Assembly (NCBI GenBank): GCA_016197365.1
Contig: JACPVS010000014.1
Location: 124,001 to 188,000 of the forward strand
Source: Mycolicibacterium cosmeticum
GTDB taxonomy: Bacteria; Actinomycetota; Actinomycetes; Mycobacteriales; Mycobacteriaceae
Direction: 5' to 3'
DNA: 64,000 nt
The position numbers and the translations under genes are program-made. This document shows positions 37,564-46,451 of the stretch, one piece after another. Numbering within the stretch: the first letter of the stretch is position 1; each line of letters begins with the position of its first letter. A model generated the notes under the pieces. The model was not told where the DNA came from and did not search any database. It saw nothing but the letters and a program-made list of their open reading frames with translations.

Positions 37564-38522
37564 GGCACCAGCGCGATCTTGACCCGTGCCGGCTCCGGGC
37601 GGCACGCCAGCTCGAACGCCTGCTGCGCCTGCGCCACGGTGAACGTGTGGGTGAGATAGGCCGGCAACAAGGCGGGATGCTCGCGGGCGAACGCGTCGGC
37701 GCTGCGCAACACCCGTCGCCGCTCCAGCGTGACACCGGATTTCAGGGTCAGGTTGTTACGCAACATGATCCGCATGCTGATCGGGTAACTGTCGTCGTCG
37801 GGAACGCCGAAGTAGAACACCGTTCCGCCGAACGCCGCGGCCTCCACCGCGTGACCGAGGGTGGCCACCTGGTGTCCCACCGCTTCGATGACGACATCGG
37901 GCCGCGATCCGGAATCGAGGTGGCGCACCCAGCGATCACTGGTGGACCGCACGGCGGTGTCGACCCCGAAGGTCTCGGCGAGAGCAGACTTGTCGACGGG
38001 ATCCACGCCGGTGACATGCGCGGCGCCCAGCGCCTTGGCAACGTAGGAGAACAACAGGCCGATCGAGCCCTGCCCGATCACCGCGACCCGCTTTCCGGTG
38101 AGGTCACCGAGCTGCTCGACGGCGTAGAGCACACACGCCAGCGGTTGCAGGCCGATCGCGTGCTGCGGCGTCAAAGACTCGTCATACCGGGCCAGTCCGT
38201 CGCCGTCGGCGACCACCTGTGCCATCAGGCCGTCGAATCCGGATGCCCAGCCGACCACCCGATCCCCGACCGCGTGGTCCGGGTGGGCGCTGGCGAGTAC
38301 TTCGCCGGCGATCTCATGGATGGGGAATCCGTCCATTTCGGCGGCGCAGCAACCGGTGTCGCCGGGCAGTTTGCCCTGGGTGCCGCGGAAGCCCGGCAGA
38401 TCACTACCGCAGATACCGGCCGCCAGGAATCGCAGCAGCACCTGTCCGTCGTGCAGGTACGTGGGTTCGGGACGGTCGATGCGTTCGAACGCGTACGGCG
38501 CGACCAGGCGATAGCCCCACAT
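37560..38522 (-). CDS. Zinc-type medium-chain alcohol dehydrogenase
   Basis: A 320-residue MDR-family protein. The catalytic-zinc cysteine lies in AAGICGSDLPGF near residue 38. HEIAGEVLASAHPDHAVGDRVVG is the second active-site segment. The nucleotide-binding fold has VAVIGQGSIGLLFSYVAKALGA. The structural-zinc four-cysteine loop is absent. It may oxidise the alcohol made by the adjacent P450, the gene for which ends 1 base upstream. The NAD/NADP preference is not clear (GVDPVDKS after beta2 favours NAD). Confidence 0.88.
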   Translation of the reverse strand: MWGYRLVAPYAFERIDRPEPTYLHDGQVLLRFLAAGICGSDLPGFRGTQGKLPGDTGCCAAEMDGFPIHEIAGEVLASAHPDHAVGDRVVGWASGFDGLMAQVVADGDGLARYDESLTPQHAIGLQPLACVLYAVEQLGDLTGKRVAVIGQGSIGLLFSYVAKALGAAHVTGVDPVDKSALAETFGVDTAVRSTSDRWVRHLDSGSRPDVVIEAVGHQVATLGHAVEAAAFGGTVFYFGVPDDDSYPISMRIMLRNNLTLKSGVTLERRRVLRSADAFAREHPALLPAYLTHTFTVAQAQQAFELACRPEPARVKIALVP

Positions 38523-38523
38523 A

Positions 38524-39762
38524 TCAGCCGACCTTCACCGGGACACGATTCCAGCCCCACTGGAAGCTGGACGGCGGCCGGGACGCGGACTCTTCCAGGA
38601 TCGTGAAATCCGGTACCCGCTTGAGCCATTCGGTCACCAGGATGGTGATCTCCAGACGCGCCAGGTGCACGCCGAGGCAGAAGTGGGTGCCGCGGCCGAA
38701 CGACAGGATCCTGGTGTTGGGCCGATCCCATCGGAACGCATCGGGATTCTGATATTCCCGGTCGTCGCGGGCAGCCGAGCCGAGCAGTGTGATGATCCGC
38801 TGACCCGGGTTCATCGTGGTGCCGTGCAGCGTGAACGGCTTGCGCAGCGTGCGCGCGAACCATTGCGCGGGTGCGCAGTACCGGATCATCTCTTCCCGGG
38901 CGACCGCGACGGCGGTGTCCGGATCCGCGCGGATCGCGGCCAGTTGTTCGGGGTGGCGCAGCAGTTCCCAGAGACCATGCGCGACGATCTTGGGCACCGT
39001 CTCGGTGCCGCCGATGAAGACGCCGAGCATCTGTACCGCGGCCTCGGTATCGGTGAATGCGGACCCGTCGGGCAGCCGGTGGTCGATCAGATTGTCGGCG
39101 ATGGCCAGTGGTGCGCCCGCACCGGCCCGCCGGCGTTCGATGATCGGCGTGAGGTATTCGAGGAAGCCGGGGCGGGCGTTGGCCACCTCCACCCCACTGC
39201 CGGGTTCGGCCAGGCTGCCGGCATTGACCGTCGCCAGCACATCGGCGGCCAGATCGACCGGCAGGCCGACCAGTTCACACACCATCGAGGCGGCCACGAT
39301 GCCACCGTAATCCTGGGTGAGGTCGAACGAGCCGAGCGGCAGCAACGCGTCGAGCCGTTCATTGGCAAGGTGGCGGATGCGGTCGGCGAAGGTGGCGGCG
39401 TTACGGGGCCGGAACTGGCCGGAGGTGCAGCGGCGGACGCCCTCATACAGCGGGGAGTCGAAGTTGGCGTGAAACGGCATCGGATGCACGGGCGGGTCGG
39501 GCACCGGTCCGTCGTTGTGCCGCGCGAGAACCGTTGCGGCGGGCAAGGTCCCCTCCGAGGGCACGAAGGTGCCGTCGTTGATCGCCAGCACATCCCAGAT
39601 GTCGGCGAATCGGGATACGGCGTAGGTGTCCCACTTCGGCAGGTAGTACACGGGATACTCGTCGCGCAGCACCTGGTAGTACGGCAGCGGGTTCGCCATC
39701 ACCGCGGGATCGAACGGATCGTAGGCGAATTCTTGCATCACGGAACCGGTGGGCTGTCGCAC
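38524..39762 (-). CDS. Cytochrome P450
   Basis: A 412-residue P450. Haem-binding FGRGTHFCLGVHLAR has the axial Cys362. The I-helix carries GGTET (251-255) instead of the usual AGxDT, and the K-helix E-x-x-R is EMIR. No membrane anchor is seen, so it is a soluble bacterial P450 needing a ferredoxin. It is the first gene of a five-gene operon with MDR, aldolase, SDR and hydrolase. GTG 39762 lies 7 bases from regulon site 2, like other members; ATG 39738 is an alternative. Confidence 0.93.
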   Translation of the reverse strand: MRQPTGSVMQEFAYDPFDPAVMANPLPYYQVLRDEYPVYYLPKWDTYAVSRFADIWDVLAINDGTFVPSEGTLPAATVLARHNDGPVPDPPVHPMPFHANFDSPLYEGVRRCTSGQFRPRNAATFADRIRHLANERLDALLPLGSFDLTQDYGGIVAASMVCELVGLPVDLAADVLATVNAGSLAEPGSGVEVANARPGFLEYLTPIIERRRAGAGAPLAIADNLIDHRLPDGSAFTDTEAAVQMLGVFIGGTETVPKIVAHGLWELLRHPEQLAAIRADPDTAVAVAREEMIRYCAPAQWFARTLRKPFTLHGTTMNPGQRIITLLGSAARDDREYQNPDAFRWDRPNTRILSFGRGTHFCLGVHLARLEITILVTEWLKRVPDFTILEESASRPPSSFQWGWNRVPVKVG

Positions 39763-39769
39763 CCACCGA

Positions 39770-39798
39770 GCGTGACATTTGAGGCGTGTTTTGTAAAG
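39770..39798 (+). promoter_or_regulatory. Regulon site 2: GCGTGACA-N14-TGTAAAG
   Basis: GCGTGACA (39770-39777), 14 bases, TGTAAAG (39792-39798). It lies between the divergent P450 operon (start 39762) and the SMP-30 gene (start 39830). Spacing and half-sites equal sites 1, 4 and 6. It probably controls both transcripts. Confidence 0.72.
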
Positions 39799-39829
39799 GT
39801 ACGGCGCACCTGTCGGCTATCGTGACCCC

Positions 39830-40639
39830 ATGACGGTGCAGTCGCTGGCCAACGGATTCTGCTTCGGCGAGGGCGCACGCTGGTTCGAGGGCCTCGTGTG
39901 GTTCTCCGACATGCTCGGCGAAGCGGTGCACACCGTGACGCTGGCCGGCGAGATGTCCACCCTGGCGCTGCCGGGGCACGCGCCGTCCGGGCTGGGATTC
40001 CGGCCCGACGGAACGTTGTTGATCGTCTCGACCGAAGCGCGCCAGATACTGCACTACGACGGCGAAACCACTTCTGTGCTGGCCGATCTCAGCGATCTGG
40101 CGCCTGCGGATCTCGGCGACATGGTGGTCGACGCCCACGGTCGGGTCTATGTCGGCTCACAGGCCCGCACCGGCGGCGTCATCGTGCGCATCGACGCCGA
40201 CGACAGCGTCCAGGTGGCCGCCCACGATCTGGAGTTCCCGAACGGCATGGTCATCACCCCGGACGGTGCCACGCTCATCGTGGCCGAGTCGACGGCCCGC
40301 CGGCTCACCGCCTTCACCATCGACGCGGCAGGCACGCTGCACGACCGCCGGGAGTTCGCCGCCGGATTGGACGGGCCGCCCGACGGGATGACCGTCGATG
40401 CCGAGGGGGGCGTGTGGGTCTCGATGACGCTGGCGCACCAGTTCGAGCGATTCGATGCCGCCGGCACCCTCACCGACCGTATCGACATGGACGGTCGTAC
40501 CGCGATCGCCTGCGCACTCGGCGGCCCGGAAAACCGAACGTTGTTCCTGCTCACCTCGACCGACGCCTATCCGCAGCGCCTGGTCGGTACCAAACTGTCC
40601 CGGCTCGACGCGGTCATGGTCGACGTTCCCGCGCCCTGA
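39830..40639 (+). CDS. SMP-30/gluconolactonase-like beta-propeller hydrolase
   Basis: A 269-residue six-bladed propeller of the SMP-30/gluconolaconase/LRE family. FGEGARWFEGLVWFSDML is the opening metal-site segment with its Glu. HDLEFPNGMVITPDG holds the conserved Asn, and LDGPPDGMTVDAEGGVWVS the conserved Asp. The family opens lactones with the help of Ca2+ or Zn2+. Next to a Baeyer-Villiger-type enzyme, which makes lactones from cyclic ketones, this is a fitting partner. It is followed by a thioesterase gene 26 bases later. Confidence 0.88.
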   Translation: MTVQSLANGFCFGEGARWFEGLVWFSDMLGEAVHTVTLAGEMSTLALPGHAPSGLGFRPDGTLLIVSTEARQILHYDGETTSVLADLSDLAPADLGDMVVDAHGRVYVGSQARTGGVIVRIDADDSVQVAAHDLEFPNGMVITPDGATLIVAESTARRLTAFTIDAAGTLHDRREFAAGLDGPPDGMTVDAEGGVWVSMTLAHQFERFDAAGTLTDRIDMDGRTAIACALGGPENRTLFLLTSTDAYPQRLVGTKLSRLDAVMVDVPAP

Positions 40640-40665
40640 CCCGCACCACGACCAGAAAGCGAAAC

Positions 40666-41481
40666 ATGTCGGACTGCTATTACGAACTGATCGACGCCGA
40701 CGACACCCTGGGCGAGCGATTCCGGGCCACCGACATGGTGCGCAGCACGTGGTCGGCGGACATCCAGCACGGCGCCCCGCCGTCGGCGCTGTTGGTGCGC
40801 GCCCTGGAGCGGTGTGAGCACCGCGACGACACCCGCCTGAGCCGGGTGCTGGTGGACCTGCTGGGGGCGGTTCCTGCCGCCGGCGACTTCTGGGTGCGGG
40901 CCACCCGTGAGCGCGCGGGCAAGCAGATCGAGCTCATCAGCGCCGAGATGCTGGCGCCGGGGCCGGACGGCACCGTGCGGCCCGTGGTGCGGGCCAGTGG
41001 CTGGCGGTTGCAGCAGCAGGACACCGCCGATGTGGTGCACGCCGCCGCGCCGCCGTTGCGCCCACTGGCGCAGGCCCACAGCCGCGACATGGCCAAGCAG
41101 TGGGATCCGAACTATGTGCACAGCATCGACTGGCGGTGGCTGACAGAGCCTTTCGGCGACGGCCCCGGAGAATCCTGGCTGTCGCCGACCGTCGACCTCG
41201 TCAAGGGTGAGACGCTGACCCCGTTGCAGCGGCTGTTCACGGTGGCCGACGACGCGAACGGGATCGGCACCAAGGTCGACATCCGGAAGTTCACGTTCCT
41301 CAACACCGACCTGGCCGTGCACATCCACCGGATCCCCGACGGTGAGTGGATCGGCATCCGCGCCGAGACGAACTACGGACCCGACGGTATCGGCACCACC
41401 CTGGGCACCTTGTTCGACGAGCGTGGCCCGATCGGCGCGATCCAGCAGTCGGTGTTGGTGCGGCGCCGCCAGAGTCGTTGA
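40666..41481 (+). CDS. Acyl-CoA thioesterase-like (TesB-type double hotdog) protein
   Basis: A 271-residue protein of the mycobacterial thioesterase-family type. Its N-terminal hotdog includes FRATDMVRSTWSADIQHGAPPSALLVRAL, and its C-terminal hotdog DIRKFTFLNTDLAVHIHRIPDGEWIGIRAE with TTLGTLFDERGPIGAIQQSVLV. These match TesB-like domains. It would hydrolyse or bind a CoA ester formed late in the pathway. ATG 40666 has GAAAG upstream. It probably shares a transcript with the SMP-30 gene and ends 4 bases before the convergent monooxygenase gene. Confidence 0.83.
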   Translation: MSDCYYELIDADDTLGERFRATDMVRSTWSADIQHGAPPSALLVRALERCEHRDDTRLSRVLVDLLGAVPAAGDFWVRATRERAGKQIELISAEMLAPGPDGTVRPVVRASGWRLQQQDTADVVHAAAPPLRPLAQAHSRDMAKQWDPNYVHSIDWRWLTEPFGDGPGESWLSPTVDLVKGETLTPLQRLFTVADDANGIGTKVDIRKFTFLNTDLAVHIHRIPDGEWIGIRAETNYGPDGIGTTLGTLFDERGPIGAIQQSVLVRRRQSR

Positions 41482-41485
41482 CCGG

Positions 41486-43417
41486 TCACCCGAGCACGTG
41501 GTCTTCGGGCGCCACCGATCGGGTGCGCCGCCAATAGTCGACGGAGCCGAACGGGCTCAGCACGTACACGCCGCCGTCGGGAGATTTGTACCAGGAGTGC
41601 TCGATCGACGGATGCCCCCACATCAGCGTGGCGACTTCCGCCTGCAGTTCACCGTTGTATCGCGCGTCGGCTTCCGCGGTGGGTTCGATGGTCTGCTTGC
41701 CGTTCTCGATGATCATCCGCAGCGCCGCCCCGATATAGCGCATCTGGCACTCCAGCATGAAGATGACGCTGCCCGCATGGGCCAGCCCGGTGCCCGGGCC
41801 CGCCATCATGAAGAAGTTCGGGAAGCCGGGCACCGAGATGCCGTTGAAAGCGCCGGGTTTGCCGTCCCACACGGTCGAGATGGGTTGGCCGCCCCGCCCG
41901 ATCACCTCCATGGGACACAACACCTCGGAGGCCCGAAATCCGGTGGCCAGCACGATGATGTCCACCTCGTGGCGGCTCGTGGCGGTGTATATCGAATTCG
42001 CGTCGATGCCGGTGATCGGGTCGTTCACCAACTCGACGTGCTCGCGCCGCAGGCATCGCAACCAGCTGCCGTTGTCCTGCAACATCCTTTTGGCCATCGG
42101 CGGGTAGTCCGGGGTGACCTTGGCCGCCAGCTCCGGCATGTCGCCGACCTGGTCGTCGATCCACTTCGCGAAGATCTCCCGGCGCGCCGCACTGGCCGCG
42201 TTGGCCGTGTGCGGAAAGTCGGGCCAATCCGGGTCGGCGCGAACAAGTTCCAGCAGTTTGTCGCTGGACTGCCACATCAGCATGAACCGGTACCAGCGCG
42301 AATATCCCGGGAGATGACGCATGGCCCAGCGTTCACCGCCACTCACCTCGGCGTGATAGCGCGGGTTGGGCGCCATCCACTGCGGTGTCCGCTGGAACAC
42401 CACCAGTTCGCCGACCTCGTCGACGACGGCCGGGCCGATCTGGAATCCGCTGGCGCCGGCGCCGACGAGGGCCACCCGCTTACCGCGGAGGTCCACCGTG
42501 TGGTCCCAGCGGGCCGAATGAAAGACCGGGCCACCGAACTCATCGAGGCCGGGAAGGTCCGGGATCATCGGGCGGTTCAGGAAGCCGACGCAGGAGATGA
42601 TCGCGGCGGCGGTGCGCAGTTCGATGGTCCCGTCGGCGGCGCGCAGCGACACCGACCATTGCGCGTTCTCCTCATCCCACTCGGCGCGCTCGGCCTCCCG
42701 TCCCCAGCGCACGTGCGGTTCGATGTCGTGCTGCGCCATGACTGCCCGGAAATATTCGTGCAGTTCGGGCTGACGGGTGTAGTAGGCCGTGAAGTCCCCG
42801 ACGTGCTCGAACGAGTACGAGTAGTAGTGACTGGCCACATCCACCCGACAGCCGGGGTAGCTGTTCTCCAACCACGTGCCCCCGACATCGGGGTTCTTGT
42901 CGACGATCTCGAACGGGATCCCGGCCTCTTTCAAACGGATCGCGGCGAGTAACCCGGCGGCACCGAATCCGATGATGAGCACCGAGAATCCAGGTGGTGG
43001 AGTGACACCGCCCGGACCGGCGATGGCGCGCGGGTTCGCACCGGCGAGGTCCATCTCCTCCATGTACAGGGCGGCGTTGTCGTCGGGCACCGGCTCGCAC
43101 GCGATCCAGTCCATCACCTCGCGGATCAGGGCCGTGCCCATCGGCGGTGCGGGCGGGCACCCGGCGTCGCGCCACGCACAGATCGCCTTCGCGGCGTCGC
43201 GGCGCAACCGCTGTTTGTCCCCGTCGGGGAGCATTCCCTGGAATTCGTTCTGCACGAACTGAATCGGTCGGATCGGACCGCGCACGAAGCCCGGATCACC
43301 GGTCAGCTGAACGACCGACGCGATCAGAGCCGACACCGACAGCCCGTCGACCGCCGAGGCGATCGTGGCGTCGTCGACACCGACGATCGATTCGGTGTCG
43401 AGATGCCTGCTGGCCAT
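41486..43417 (-). CDS. Baeyer-Villiger-type flavin monooxygenase
   Basis: A 643-residue FAD/NADPH monooxygenase. It has FAD motif IIGFGAAGLLAA, the Baeyer-Villiger fingerprint FGGPVFHSARW (F-x-G-x-x-x-H-x-x-x-W), and an NADPH motif VGAGASGFQIG. An N-terminal extension of about 140 residues before the FAD motif resembles those of 4-hydroxyacetophenone-type enzymes. It inserts oxygen beside a ketone to give an ester or lactone. ATG 43417 has GGGAGG immediately upstream; a GTG at 43438 is less likely. It is divergent from a TetR gene. Confidence 0.92.
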   Translation of the reverse strand: MASRHLDTESIVGVDDATIASAVDGLSVSALIASVVQLTGDPGFVRGPIRPIQFVQNEFQGMLPDGDKQRLRRDAAKAICAWRDAGCPPAPPMGTALIREVMDWIACEPVPDDNAALYMEEMDLAGANPRAIAGPGGVTPPPGFSVLIIGFGAAGLLAAIRLKEAGIPFEIVDKNPDVGGTWLENSYPGCRVDVASHYYSYSFEHVGDFTAYYTRQPELHEYFRAVMAQHDIEPHVRWGREAERAEWDEENAQWSVSLRAADGTIELRTAAAIISCVGFLNRPMIPDLPGLDEFGGPVFHSARWDHTVDLRGKRVALVGAGASGFQIGPAVVDEVGELVVFQRTPQWMAPNPRYHAEVSGGERWAMRHLPGYSRWYRFMLMWQSSDKLLELVRADPDWPDFPHTANAASAARREIFAKWIDDQVGDMPELAAKVTPDYPPMAKRMLQDNGSWLRCLRREHVELVNDPITGIDANSIYTATSRHEVDIIVLATGFRASEVLCPMEVIGRGGQPISTVWDGKPGAFNGISVPGFPNFFMMAGPGTGLAHAGSVIFMLECQMRYIGAALRMIIENGKQTIEPTAEADARYNGELQAEVATLMWGHPSIEHSWYKSPDGGVYVLSPFGSVDYWRRTRSVAPEDHVLG

Positions 43418-43502
43418 GAAACCTCCCGGTGTCGACACCCATAAGTGTTATTGATGGCACTGTTGAGTGTCAAGAAGGCCATTCGGGCGTTAGACTCTCC
43501 CC

Positions 43503-44144
43503 GTGCCCAAACCCGCTCCCGCCACGGTGGCCGAGGCGAAACGCCAAGCCACCGTCGACCACATCCTGGCGCTGGCACGTCGCCTGGTGTTGCAGACCGG
43601 CCTCGACGTCACCATGGACCAACTGGCCGAGACCACCGGGGTGAGCCGGCGAACCCTGTTCCGCCTGTTCGACACTCGCGAGAAATTGGTCGGCGCCGCG
43701 TTCGAGGCCGGCATGGGTGGCTATGTGCGACAACTGCCCGAGTACGGCGCCTACCCCGGCGATCCCGCCAGGTGGCTTCGGGCCACCTGCGACACCGCAC
43801 ACCGGATGAACGCGACCATCGGACCCGGTTTCTTCGAGCTCGCGTCCCGCCGCGACCTGCCGCCCGACCTGGCCGCCGCCGAACGTCTGCGCCGGGTGGA
43901 GTTCCGGGGCGCGATGGCCGAGATCACCCGCACGCTGTGGCACGCCACGGGCGGCGACGGTGAACCCCCGTCGGCGCTCAACACCACCGTCACCGCACAT
44001 CTGAGCCCGCACTTCACAGCCGCCCTGGTGGTCGACGCCGACCGGGACTGGCAGACCGCGGCGGACCTCGCCCACCGGGCGATCGCGACGGCACTTCGGA
44101 CCGAATCAGGTTTCGCACTGCCCGATTTCGCGGCGCAGGATTGA
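43503..44144 (+). CDS. TetR-family regulator
   Basis: A 213-residue TetR protein. The helix-turn-helix is MDQLAETTGVSRRTLFRLFDTREKLV (about residues 38-63). The C-terminal ligand domain differs from the two other TetR proteins of this region. It is divergent from the monooxygenase gene across 85 bases; that gap lacks the GCGTGACA motif but contains AGTGTTATTGATGGCACT-like inverted repeats, which may be its own operator. I infer local control of the monooxygenase. GTG 43503 is the start. Confidence 0.87.
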   Translation: MPKPAPATVAEAKRQATVDHILALARRLVLQTGLDVTMDQLAETTGVSRRTLFRLFDTREKLVGAAFEAGMGGYVRQLPEYGAYPGDPARWLRATCDTAHRMNATIGPGFFELASRRDLPPDLAAAERLRRVEFRGAMAEITRTLWHATGGDGEPPSALNTTVTAHLSPHFTAALVVDADRDWQTAADLAHRAIATALRTESGFALPDFAAQD

Positions 44145-44149
44145 CAGCA

Positions 44150-44178
44150 CTTTACATTTTTGCCATGAAATGTCACGC
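44150..44178 (-). promoter_or_regulatory. Regulon site 3: GCGTGACA-N14-TGTAAAG (minus orientation)
   Basis: On the plus strand CTTTACA (44150-44156), 14 bases, TGTCACGC (44171-44178), the reverse of sites 1, 2, 4 and 6. TGTCACGC ends 9 bases before the ATG at 44188. Inner bases extend the symmetry to TTTACATTT / AAATGTCAC. Confidence 0.72.
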
Positions 44179-44187
44179 TCGTCCCTC

Positions 44188-44898
44188 ATGAGCATGAAGA
44201 AGTATTACGGCCACACCTTGCTGTACCTGCACGAGACGATCTCGTTGGGCTCCGGCAACAGTGACCAGTTCTCCGACGTGTTCGCGCAGGTCTACCAACC
44301 GATGATGGAACAACTGGGGGCACGGTTGTTCTCCCTCTGGGAGAGCACCCCCTACAACGGGCACTGGCCGCAGGTCACGGTGATCTGGGAGATCGATGCC
44401 TTTGCCGACTACGCCCGGATCGGCCGCGCCCAGGCGCGCGGCGGCAGCCATGCGGAAGCCGCGACCCGATGGTCGCAATTCCTGGCCGAGACCGGCGCAT
44501 CGGGCGAAGGCCGGGTCATGTACGCCGGCAAGTACAACAAGACACTCAGCCAGCTCACAGAGGCGAATTTCGGTGCGGGCCTGGTGATCCAGGAGATCAT
44601 GCAGACCAAACCCGGCCGCCAGGACGACTACATCCGCGAGTTGGAACGCCTGTACGTGCCATGGTCGGAATCCACCGGCAAGCGGTGGCTGGGCTCGTTC
44701 ATCACCACGTTCCGTTTCAACGAGGTGATCCACTACTGGGCACTCGACGGTGACTGGGCCTGCTTCGAGAACCACTACCCGTCGTGGAAGGACGCGCCCC
44801 CGGCGGAGATCGTCACCTGGATGAGTGTGGCGCCCGCACTGCGCGACGGCTGGGAGGACTCCATCTTGGCGGCCCTTCCGGCGCATCCCTTGCCGTGA
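44188..44898 (+). CDS. Unrecognised protein, possibly NIPSNAP/dimeric alpha-beta barrel type
   Basis: A 236-residue protein from ATG 44188 (ATG 44170 is inside the operator-like site, ATG 44194 also possible). KKYYGHTLLYLHETISLGSGNSDQFSDVFAQVYQPMMEQLGARLFSLWESTP begins a ferredoxin-like alpha/beta repeat. A second copy seems to begin at AGLVIQEIMQTKPGRQDDYIRELERLYVPW. Two such repeats are typical of NIPSNAP-like or EthD-like barrels, but I cannot confirm membership. No signal or membrane segment. As the sole gene after regulon site 3 it is probably a pathway enzyme or binding protein. Confidence 0.6.
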   Translation: MSMKKYYGHTLLYLHETISLGSGNSDQFSDVFAQVYQPMMEQLGARLFSLWESTPYNGHWPQVTVIWEIDAFADYARIGRAQARGGSHAEAATRWSQFLAETGASGEGRVMYAGKYNKTLSQLTEANFGAGLVIQEIMQTKPGRQDDYIRELERLYVPWSESTGKRWLGSFITTFRFNEVIHYWALDGDWACFENHYPSWKDAPPAEIVTWMSVAPALRDGWEDSILAALPAHPLP

Positions 44899-44908
44899 TG
44901 CGCCGCCC

Positions 44909-45112
44909 TCAATCCGCCCATCGCAGAGCCGCCGCCGGGCACTGAGTCACGGCCTGGCGCAACAACTCTGGGTCGGCGGCCGCGCTGCCGTGGATGACGA
45001 CGCTGCCCTCCGCAGTCACCTCGAACACGTCCTCGGCCAGCGACTCGCAGATGCCGTGCCCCGTGCACTTCCCCAGATCGACCTCGACGTGCATGACGGC
45101 CCCCGCGCTCAC
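44909..45112 (-). CDS. 3Fe-4S ferredoxin (P450 redox partner)
   Basis: A 67-residue ferredoxin with only three cluster cysteines: Cys16 and Cys22 in CTGHGIC and Cys58 in QCPAAAL. A His stands where a fourth Cys would be, as in many mycobacterial P450-linked 3Fe-4S ferredoxins. GTG 45112 overlaps the P450 stop (GTGA), so the pair is made together. It should pass electrons to the adjacent P450 and perhaps to the second P450 at 38.5 kb, which has no ferredoxin of its own. No ferredoxin reductase is in the window. Confidence 0.93.
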   Translation of the reverse strand: MSAGAVMHVEVDLGKCTGHGICESLAEDVFEVTAEGSVVIHGSAAADPELLRQAVTQCPAAALRWAD

Positions 45113-46365
45113 CGGATGTGCGCGGGCACGCGCTTGATGCCATGGACGAACGAACTGTACAGGAGGTCCGGTTCACCGAATTCGACGGAGGTCAGCCGGG
45201 TCAACAACTCGCGGAACAGATTCCGCAATTCGGTCTTGGCCAGCTGGTTGCCCAGGCAGAAATGCGGTCCGCCGGCACCGAATCCGACGTGCGGGTTGGG
45301 CGAGCGGCTGAGGTCGAAGGTCCCCGGGGCGTCGAACACCGTTTCATCGCGGTTGGCCGAACAGTAGAACAGCCCGACCTTGTCCCCGGCGCTGATCTTC
45401 TGACCGCCGACCTCGACGTCCTCGGTGGCGAACCGGGCGAACTGCAGCACCGGCGTCGACCATCGCACGAATTCCTCGACGGCTGTACCGATCCGGCCGT
45501 CGAAGTCCGCCATCAGCCACTCCCGCTGCTGCGGGTGGACCGCCAGCGCCATCATGGCGTGCGTGGTGGTCTGCTTGGTGGTGTCGTTGCCCGCCGAGGC
45601 CAGCAGGATCAGGAAGGCGCCGATCTCCTCATCGGTGAGTCGCTGCCCGTCCACCTCGGCGTTGACGATGCTGGTCATCAGGTCGTCGCCCGGATTGGCG
45701 CGGCGGAACTTGGCCAACTCCACGCCGGTGTTGGAGATCAGCATGATCTCGTTGATGGTCGCCATGGCGCGTTCCTCCAGGGTGGAGAACTCGTCATCGC
45801 TCATGCTGAACAGCTTCTCGGCGGCCTTGGCCAGCGCCGGCTGGTCGGCCCTGGGCACACCCAGCATCTCCGAGATGGTCAGCATCGGCAGCCGCGCGGA
45901 ACAGGCTTCGACGAAGTCGACGTCACCCGCTCCGACCAGATCGTCGACCACGGCGACCGCGTCGCGGTGGATCTGCTCATCGATCTCGCGCATGTGCCGC
46001 GGGGTGAACGCCGAACTGATCAGCTTGCGGTACACGGTGTGCTGCGGCGGATCCATCATCAGGAAGAAGGTGGCGAATTTCTGCACCTCGGCGGGCATCG
46101 GGTCCAGCGCCACCCCCTGGGTGGAGGTGAACAGCTCCGGGTGCTGGCTGGCGAACTGGATGTCGGCACGCCGGGTGAGCGCCCAGAATCCGGGCTCCGC
46201 ATAGTCGAACAGGGTCGACAGCGGTTGGTGCCAGCTGAGCCCGTCGGCCGCCCGCAGCCGGGCGAAGGTCTCGTCGCGCACGGCGAACGGCTGACTCCAG
46301 AAGTCGTGTGACGTGATGTCGAACGGGCTGTATTCGCGTGCCTGCGGCGTGCTCGCAACTGTCAC
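45109..46365 (-). CDS. Cytochrome P450 (CYP124/125/142-like)
   Basis: A 418-residue soluble P450. The haem motif is FGAGGPHFCLGNQLAK with Cys370. The I-helix has the canonical AGNDTT (258-263) and the K-helix EEFVR. VEVGGQKISAGDKVGLFYCSANRDETVF followed by PNPHVGFG resembles the mycobacterial CYP124/125/142 group that hydroxylates methyl-branched lipids and sterol side chains. GTG 46365 is preceded by GGAGGAGGG. With the ferredoxin it forms a two-gene operon divergent from a TetR gene, with regulon site 4 between. Confidence 0.92.
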   Translation of the reverse strand: MTVASTPQAREYSPFDITSHDFWSQPFAVRDETFARLRAADGLSWHQPLSTLFDYAEPGFWALTRRADIQFASQHPELFTSTQGVALDPMPAEVQKFATFFLMMDPPQHTVYRKLISSAFTPRHMREIDEQIHRDAVAVVDDLVGAGDVDFVEACSARLPMLTISEMLGVPRADQPALAKAAEKLFSMSDDEFSTLEERAMATINEIMLISNTGVELAKFRRANPGDDLMTSIVNAEVDGQRLTDEEIGAFLILLASAGNDTTKQTTTHAMMALAVHPQQREWLMADFDGRIGTAVEEFVRWSTPVLQFARFATEDVEVGGQKISAGDKVGLFYCSANRDETVFDAPGTFDLSRSPNPHVGFGAGGPHFCLGNQLAKTELRNLFRELLTRLTSVEFGEPDLLYSSFVHGIKRVPAHIR

Positions 46366-46414
46366 GGGGCGTTCCCTCCTCCAGCGGTGCGACGGCGATG
46401 TCGCTGCAGATTTA

Positions 46415-46443
46415 GCGTGACAGTTCGCCGATAGTTTGTAAAG
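46415..46443 (+). promoter_or_regulatory. Regulon site 4: GCGTGACA-N14-TGTAAAG
   Basis: GCGTGACA (46415-46422), 14 bases, TGTAAAG (46437-46443), in the gap between the P450-ferredoxin operon and the TetR-GH3 genes. It ends 8 bases before ATG 46452, and 2 bases before an alternative GTG 46446. Placement beside a TetR gene suggests autoregulation. Confidence 0.72.
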
Positions 46444-46451
46444 CTGTGGGG

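Noticed and set aside
37720..37745. GCGTGACA inside the MDR dehydrogenase gene
   Set aside because: The half-site stands alone; no TGTAAA follows at 14 bases, and it is within coding sequence.
43418..43502. Seventh copy of the GCGTGACA-N14-TGTAAAG site between the monooxygenase and its TetR gene
   Set aside because: Neither half-site is present. The gap has different inverted repeats (AGTG/CACT), so this pair is probably controlled by its own TetR protein.
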